Positions 55,033 through 58,530 of a stretch of DNA of 58,530 nucleotides are shown one piece after another. The position numbers were made by a program, and so were the translations under genes. The DNA comes from Gammaproteobacteria bacterium. GTDB lineage: Bacteria; Pseudomonadota; Gammaproteobacteria; Pseudomonadales; Moraxellaceae. Location of the stretch: positions 1 through 58,530 of the forward strand of contig JAGWUI010000016.1 in NCBI GenBank assembly GCA_028868515.1, read 5' to 3'. The notes below the pieces were generated by a model. The model was not told where the DNA came from. It was given only the letters and a program-made list of their open reading frames with translations, and searched no databases. How positions within the stretch are numbered: position 1 is the stretch's first letter; each line of letters starts with the position of its first letter.

Positions 55033-56625
55033 TTAGCTGAATTGACCCATGGTGTTTGCAGTACCGCCAGCTTTCAGTGCGTTGTCACCAGAGAAGATTT
55101 CTTTGTGATCATCACCGATGTCTGAACCAGCCATTGCTTGGTGTTTAACACAAGCAACGCCTTCACGGATTTCTTTACGTTGTACGCCAGCAACATAAGC
55201 CAACATACCTTGGTCGCCGAAGTAACCTTTTGACAGTTCATGCATGTGCAGAGCTGTTGTGTGGTAAGTAGGCAGAGTGATCAAGTGGTGGAATACACCA
55301 GCTTCACGTGCTGCGTCAGCTTGGAAAGTACGGATCATTTCGTCAGCTTGTTGAGCCAATTCAGTGTTGTCATAGTCAACACTCATTAGCTTAGCGCGGT
55401 CGTAAGCAGAAACGTCTTTACCTTCTTTAACCATACGGTCGTAAGCTTGTTGACGGAAGTTCAAAGTCCAGTTGAACGATGGGCTGTTGTTGTAAACCAG
55501 CTTCGCGTTTGGAACGATTTCTTTAACACGGTTAACCATGTGAGCGATTTCCGCAACGTTTGGTGTTGGGGTTTCGATCCATAGCATGTCCGCGCCGTTT
55601 TGCAAGCTAGTTACACAGTCGAGCACAACGCGGTCGATCTGAGTGCCTTCACGGAATTGGAACAAGCCAGAAGCCAAACGAGTTGGGCGATGCAGTTTGC
55701 CGTCACGTTTGATCAACAGTTCGTCATCTTGTGCGTCAGCGATGTCGATTTCTTGAGTTTGCAAGTAGCTGATGTACTGAGAAGCGATATCACCTTTTTC
55801 TTTAGAAACAGGGATCTTCTGAGTCAAGTCAGCACCTTCAGAGTCAGTACGTGCAACGATCACGCCTTCGTCAATGCCAAGTTCGAGGAATGCAAAGCGA
55901 ACAGCGTTGATTTTCGCCAAGAAGTCTTCGTGTGGAACAGTAACTTTACCAGCTTGGTGACCACATTGTTTTGCGTCAGAAACTTGGTTTTCGATCTGGA
56001 TTGCACATGCACCAGCTTCGATCATTTTCTTGGTCAAGAGGTAAGTTGCTTCTTCGTTACCGAAACCAGCGTCGATGTCAGCAATGATAGGCACAACATG
56101 GCTTTGGAAGCCATTGATTTGAGCTTCAACTGCTTTTACTTTAGCGTCGTCGCCAGCAGCTTCTGCTTTTTGCAATGCGCGGAACAGATCGTTCAGTTCT
56201 TTTGCATCAGCTTGACGCAAGAATGTGTAGATTTCTTCGATCAGTTTAGGTACTGAAGTTTTTTCGTGCATTGATTGGTCTGGCAATGGACCAAATTCTG
56301 AACGAAGTGCAGCAACCATCCAACCTGACAAGTAGATGTATTTTTTGTCAGTTGTACCGAAGTATTTTTTGTTGGCAATCATTTTTTGTTGCGCAACAAA
56401 ACCGTGCCAGCAGCCCAATGATTGGGTGTATTTGCTGCTGTCAGCATCGTATTCAGCCATGTCTTTGCGCATGATTGAAGCGGTGTATTTAGCAATGTCC
56501 AAACCAGTACGGAAACGGTTTTGAACGATCATACGTGCAGCATCTTCAGGGTGAATCGCACCCCATGTGTTGCCTAATTTTGCTTTAACGGCACGAACGT
56601 GCTCGAGTGCTGATTGATAAGTCAT
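55033..56625 (-). CDS. aceA: Isocitrate lyase, long (about 530-aa) form
   Basis: This glyoxylate-shunt enzyme cleaves isocitrate to glyoxylate and succinate, which is needed for growth on acetate and fatty acids. The catalytic KQCGHQAGK loop matches the KKCGH signature of isocitrate lyases, and IADIDAGFGNEEATYLLTKK holds Mg-binding acids. At 530 residues it is the long form known from Pseudomonas and Acinetobacter, not the 430-residue E. coli type. Start and length fit. It fits the lipid-oxidation genes elsewhere in the window. A divergent LysR gene lies upstream. Confidence 0.96.
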   Translation of the reverse strand: MTYQSALEHVRAVKAKLGNTWGAIHPEDAARMIVQNRFRTGLDIAKYTASIMRKDMAEYDADSSKYTQSLGCWHGFVAQQKMIANKKYFGTTDKKYIYLSGWMVAALRSEFGPLPDQSMHEKTSVPKLIEEIYTFLRQADAKELNDLFRALQKAEAAGDDAKVKAVEAQINGFQSHVVPIIADIDAGFGNEEATYLLTKKMIEAGACAIQIENQVSDAKQCGHQAGKVTVPHEDFLAKINAVRFAFLELGIDEGVIVARTDSEGADLTQKIPVSKEKGDIASQYISYLQTQEIDIADAQDDELLIKRDGKLHRPTRLASGLFQFREGTQIDRVVLDCVTSLQNGADMLWIETPTPNVAEIAHMVNRVKEIVPNAKLVYNNSPSFNWTLNFRQQAYDRMVKEGKDVSAYDRAKLMSVDYDNTELAQQADEMIRTFQADAAREAGVFHHLITLPTYHTTALHMHELSKGYFGDQGMLAYVAGVQRKEIREGVACVKHQAMAGSDIGDDHKEIFSGDNALKAGGTANTMGQFS

Positions 56626-56660
56626 GACATCTTCCTATATAAAAGGTAGAGGGATTTTAA

Positions 56661-56688
56661 ATAACGGATACAACGTAAATAGCGGATA
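56661..56688. repeat. Short direct repeat upstream of aceA
   Basis: ATAACGGATA (56661-56670) and ATAGCGGATA (56679-56688) repeat at 18-base spacing in the 274-base gap between the divergent aceA and LysR genes. Regulator binding is possible. No T-N11-A LysR site was singled out. Confidence 0.35.
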
Positions 56689-56899
56689 TCACTTCGATTT
56701 GCTTTGATTCTTTCGCTCTGATGGGAGCTTCTTTTGACTTATTTTTAAGTAGATGTTCGGGGTAAGAAATCTACTGGTGCAGATAATAAGCCAATCTCAT
56801 AAAGAATAAAAGAAAACCTTATTCAGATCATGTTGGGGGATTCTACTTTTTGTGGCATAATTTAGCTAATTTATCAGTTTAATCTTCGGTATTTATTTC

Positions 56900-57889
56900 A
56901 TGAATCTTGAGCGCGTGGATCTCAATTTATTAATATATCTTGATGTTTTATTAAGAGAAAAAAATGTCACACGCGCTGCTGAGCAGTTAGGCGTCACTCA
57001 ACCCGCAATGAGCAATATTTTACGTCGCCTGCGAACTCTGTTCAATGATCCATTGCTTATTCGCTCATCAGAAGGGATGACGCCGACTGAGCGAGCACTA
57101 GAGTTGCAGCCGTTAATACGCGAAGCACTCGCTGATTTATCTCAGATTTTAGAGCCGCGTACCGAGTTTCGCCCATATACCAGTGCTCGTGTTTTTCGCA
57201 TCATGACTAGTGATTATGCTGAAGCGACACTCGTTCCTCGTTTGGTCAAAGCGATGCGTTCGGAAGCACCCAATGTGGTGCTCGATTTTCTTACGCCTTC
57301 AGATGTGTCTTATCGAGACATGGAGCAGGGTAAGGTTGATTTGGCGATTAATCGCTTTAATGAAATTCCGCAGAGTTTCCATCAAGTGTTGGTCTGGCGT
57401 GATAGCTTTAGCTGTTTGCTCAACAGCAAAAGCCCAAGTCTGGAACAGTTTAATTTGAAAAACTATTTAGAAGCACAGCATATCTGGGTCAGTAAAACGG
57501 GTATGGGTGTGGGCTTCGGTGTGAATCCTGAAAAATCAGGTGGTTTAGGTTGGATTGATCAGGCGCTTGAGCGAATTGGACAGAAGCGCAAAATTAGTAT
57601 TTTTACCCGTCATTATCAAACACCAGGGTTGATTGCTGCGAATGCTGATCTGATCGCAACGCTGCCTACACGTGTTGCGCGGTTGAATGCTGATCACCCA
57701 AAACTCGTGATCAAAGATCCACCGTTTTATATTCCTGAGTTTGAGTTAAAAATGGCTTGGGGGCCGTTATTACATCATCATCCAGCTCATCGTTGGTTGC
57801 GTCAGTTGATTATGTTTGTGGCGCGGCAGATTGTGGATGAGGAACGCAAGGAAGGGTTATCGATGGCAGAAGGGTTTCCGTATTATTGA
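56900..57889 (+). CDS. LysR-family transcriptional regulator
   Basis: The 329-residue regulator has the LysR winged helix at residues 5-65 (LNLLIYLDVLLREKNVTRAA, EQLGVTQPAMSNILRRLRTL) and a two-lobe effector domain after residue 90. It is divergent from aceA, so regulation of aceA or of itself is possible. The HTH and lobe style (MTSDYAEATLVPRL and VLVWRDSFSCLLN) are NodD- or PcaQ-like, but I assign no specific effector. Confidence 0.9.
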   Translation: MNLERVDLNLLIYLDVLLREKNVTRAAEQLGVTQPAMSNILRRLRTLFNDPLLIRSSEGMTPTERALELQPLIREALADLSQILEPRTEFRPYTSARVFRIMTSDYAEATLVPRLVKAMRSEAPNVVLDFLTPSDVSYRDMEQGKVDLAINRFNEIPQSFHQVLVWRDSFSCLLNSKSPSLEQFNLKNYLEAQHIWVSKTGMGVGFGVNPEKSGGLGWIDQALERIGQKRKISIFTRHYQTPGLIAANADLIATLPTRVARLNADHPKLVIKDPPFYIPEFELKMAWGPLLHHHPAHRWLRQLIMFVARQIVDEERKEGLSMAEGFPYY

Positions 57890-57938
57890 TTGGATGCCTA
57901 AAAGCTCTATTTAAACGACATAGCTCATTGAGCCTGCG

Positions 57939-58017
57939 GTTACTGAGCCTGTCGAAGTATCGAAATGTGCGGGGTCACTCAACGATAAAGATCTTCACTT
58001 CGACAAGCTCAGTGAAC
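57939..58017. repeat. REP-like inverted repeat
   Basis: GTTACTGAGCCTGTCGAAGT (57939-57958) and its near-perfect inverse, beginning ACTTCGACAAGCTCAGTGAA (57997-58017), face each other over 38 bases. CTTCGACAAGCTCAG is a sequence seen in intergenic repeats of several bacteria, so this is probably one unit of a dispersed family. It lies between two convergent genes and may act as a weak terminator. Confidence 0.7.
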
Positions 58018-58053
58018 TTATGTTTGAAGTGCGTATGGTGAAGACTTTATTAT

Positions 58054-58530
58054 TTAAACAGCCTTCCGTTCAAACAATCCAGCCACTACACTGCCAGCCT
58101 TCGTTTGCTTCTTTAATTCCCAATGTGCTGGCAAGCCGAGTGTTTCAAAAGCGCGGTCAGCTTCAACATAAATCAACGCATTTTCAGTGAGTTTAGCATC
58201 ATAGAGTTGTGCTAACTCTGCCCACAAATTGAGTGAGTAGGGGGGGTCTAAAAACATAAGGTCAAAAGCCCCTTCAACTCGATTTACAGCAATTTGCGCG
58301 GTAAAATTTAAAACTTTGCCTGAATCTGATTTAAGTTCGCTGAGCGTTTTTTGTAATTGAAGTGCTTGTTTTTTATGGGGTTCGATTAGTGTGCAATGTA
58401 CTGCACCTCGTGAGAGAGCTTCTAGTCCAAGAGCACCACTACCAGCGCAGACATCGAGTACTCGACGCCCTGCAACATCCCACATGAGCCAGTTGAAGAG
58501 TGTTTCTCGAACGCGATCAGGTGTTGGACG
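58054..58530 (-). CDS. rsmD: 16S rRNA (guanine966-N2)-methyltransferase, partial
   Basis: The frame is open to the right edge of the window, so the N-terminus is missing. It reads RPTPDRVRETLFNWLM, then VLDVCAGSGALGLEALSRGA (AdoMet-binding) and LMFLDPPYSLNLWAEL (the DPPY motif of N-methyltransferases). RsmD methylates G966 of 16S rRNA in the 30S subunit. About 158 of the usual 180-200 residues are present. Confidence 0.95.
   Translation of the reverse strand, partial: RPTPDRVRETLFNWLMWDVAGRRVLDVCAGSGALGLEALSRGAVHCTLIEPHKKQALQLQKTLSELKSDSGKVLNFTAQIAVNRVEGAFDLMFLDPPYSLNLWAELAQLYDAKLTENALIYVEADRAFETLGLPAHWELKKQTKAGSVVAGLFERKAV

Overview
The window reads as chromosomal DNA of a gammaproteobacterium in Pseudomonadales, most likely Moraxellaceae (Acinetobacter or a close relative). 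The basis is gene order and protein type, not a database search: sucA-sucB-lpd-sucC-sucD, thrS-infC, dut-algC-argB next to rep, carA-carB-greA, a 530-residue isocitrate lyase beside a LysR gene, and AT-leaning composition with good Shine-Dalgarno sites. I recognised no tRNA, rRNA, CRISPR array, transposase or phage gene.

Layout. 1-5.7 kb: the end of the 2-oxoglutarate dehydrogenase / succinyl-CoA synthetase operon, with two hairpins between lpd and sucC. 5.7-7.4 kb: an Ala-rich exported protein, a YciA-type thioesterase and Bfd with a Fur-like site. 7.8-19.8 kb: an accessory block. It holds a TetR plus metallo-hydrolase pair, an orphan 158-aa protein, a beta-oxidation-like set (crotonase, small membrane protein, FadB-like bifunctional enzyme, thiolase, 599-aa acyl-CoA dehydrogenase), then a SCO1 / thioredoxin-like / membrane protein cassette divergent from a second TetR gene. 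Both TetR genes are flanked by clear palindromic operators. 19.8-25.6 kb: thrS with an anticodon-like leader hairpin, infC, a 2OG-Fe(II) oxygenase, an AgmX-like membrane protein and a second acyl-CoA dehydrogenase.

25.9-34.4 kb is the most unusual part. A membrane-embedded aminopropyltransferase, a Tat-exported flavoprotein with a lipobox, AdoMet decarboxylase (SpeD), a DUF350 membrane protein, an SPFH-SHOCT protein and a zinc-ribbon/DUF4178 membrane protein lie in a row. I read this as a cell-envelope module using decarboxylated AdoMet. A duplicated 3' end of the DUF4178 gene lies beyond a convergent alpha/beta-hydrolase gene.

34.4-50.2 kb is mostly housekeeping: a HEPN-like protein, argB, a membrane-anchored AlgC-type phosphomutase, dut, rep, an exported unknown, a DUF442 protein, cytochrome b561 with two YceI proteins, greA, carB and carA. 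carA starts with TTG and has a leader that looks like a transcription attenuator. 50.2-58.5 kb: a DOMON-like protein, a fatty acid desaturase, a long unknown protein, an orphan GspF/PilC-like protein, a DUF4124 protein, aceA with a divergent LysR gene, and the 3' part of rsmD at the right edge.

The central-metabolism genes (TCA cycle, glyoxylate shunt, acyl-CoA oxidation) fit an organism that lives on organic acids and lipids. The accessory blocks carry their own regulators and look like independently acquired or retained modules.
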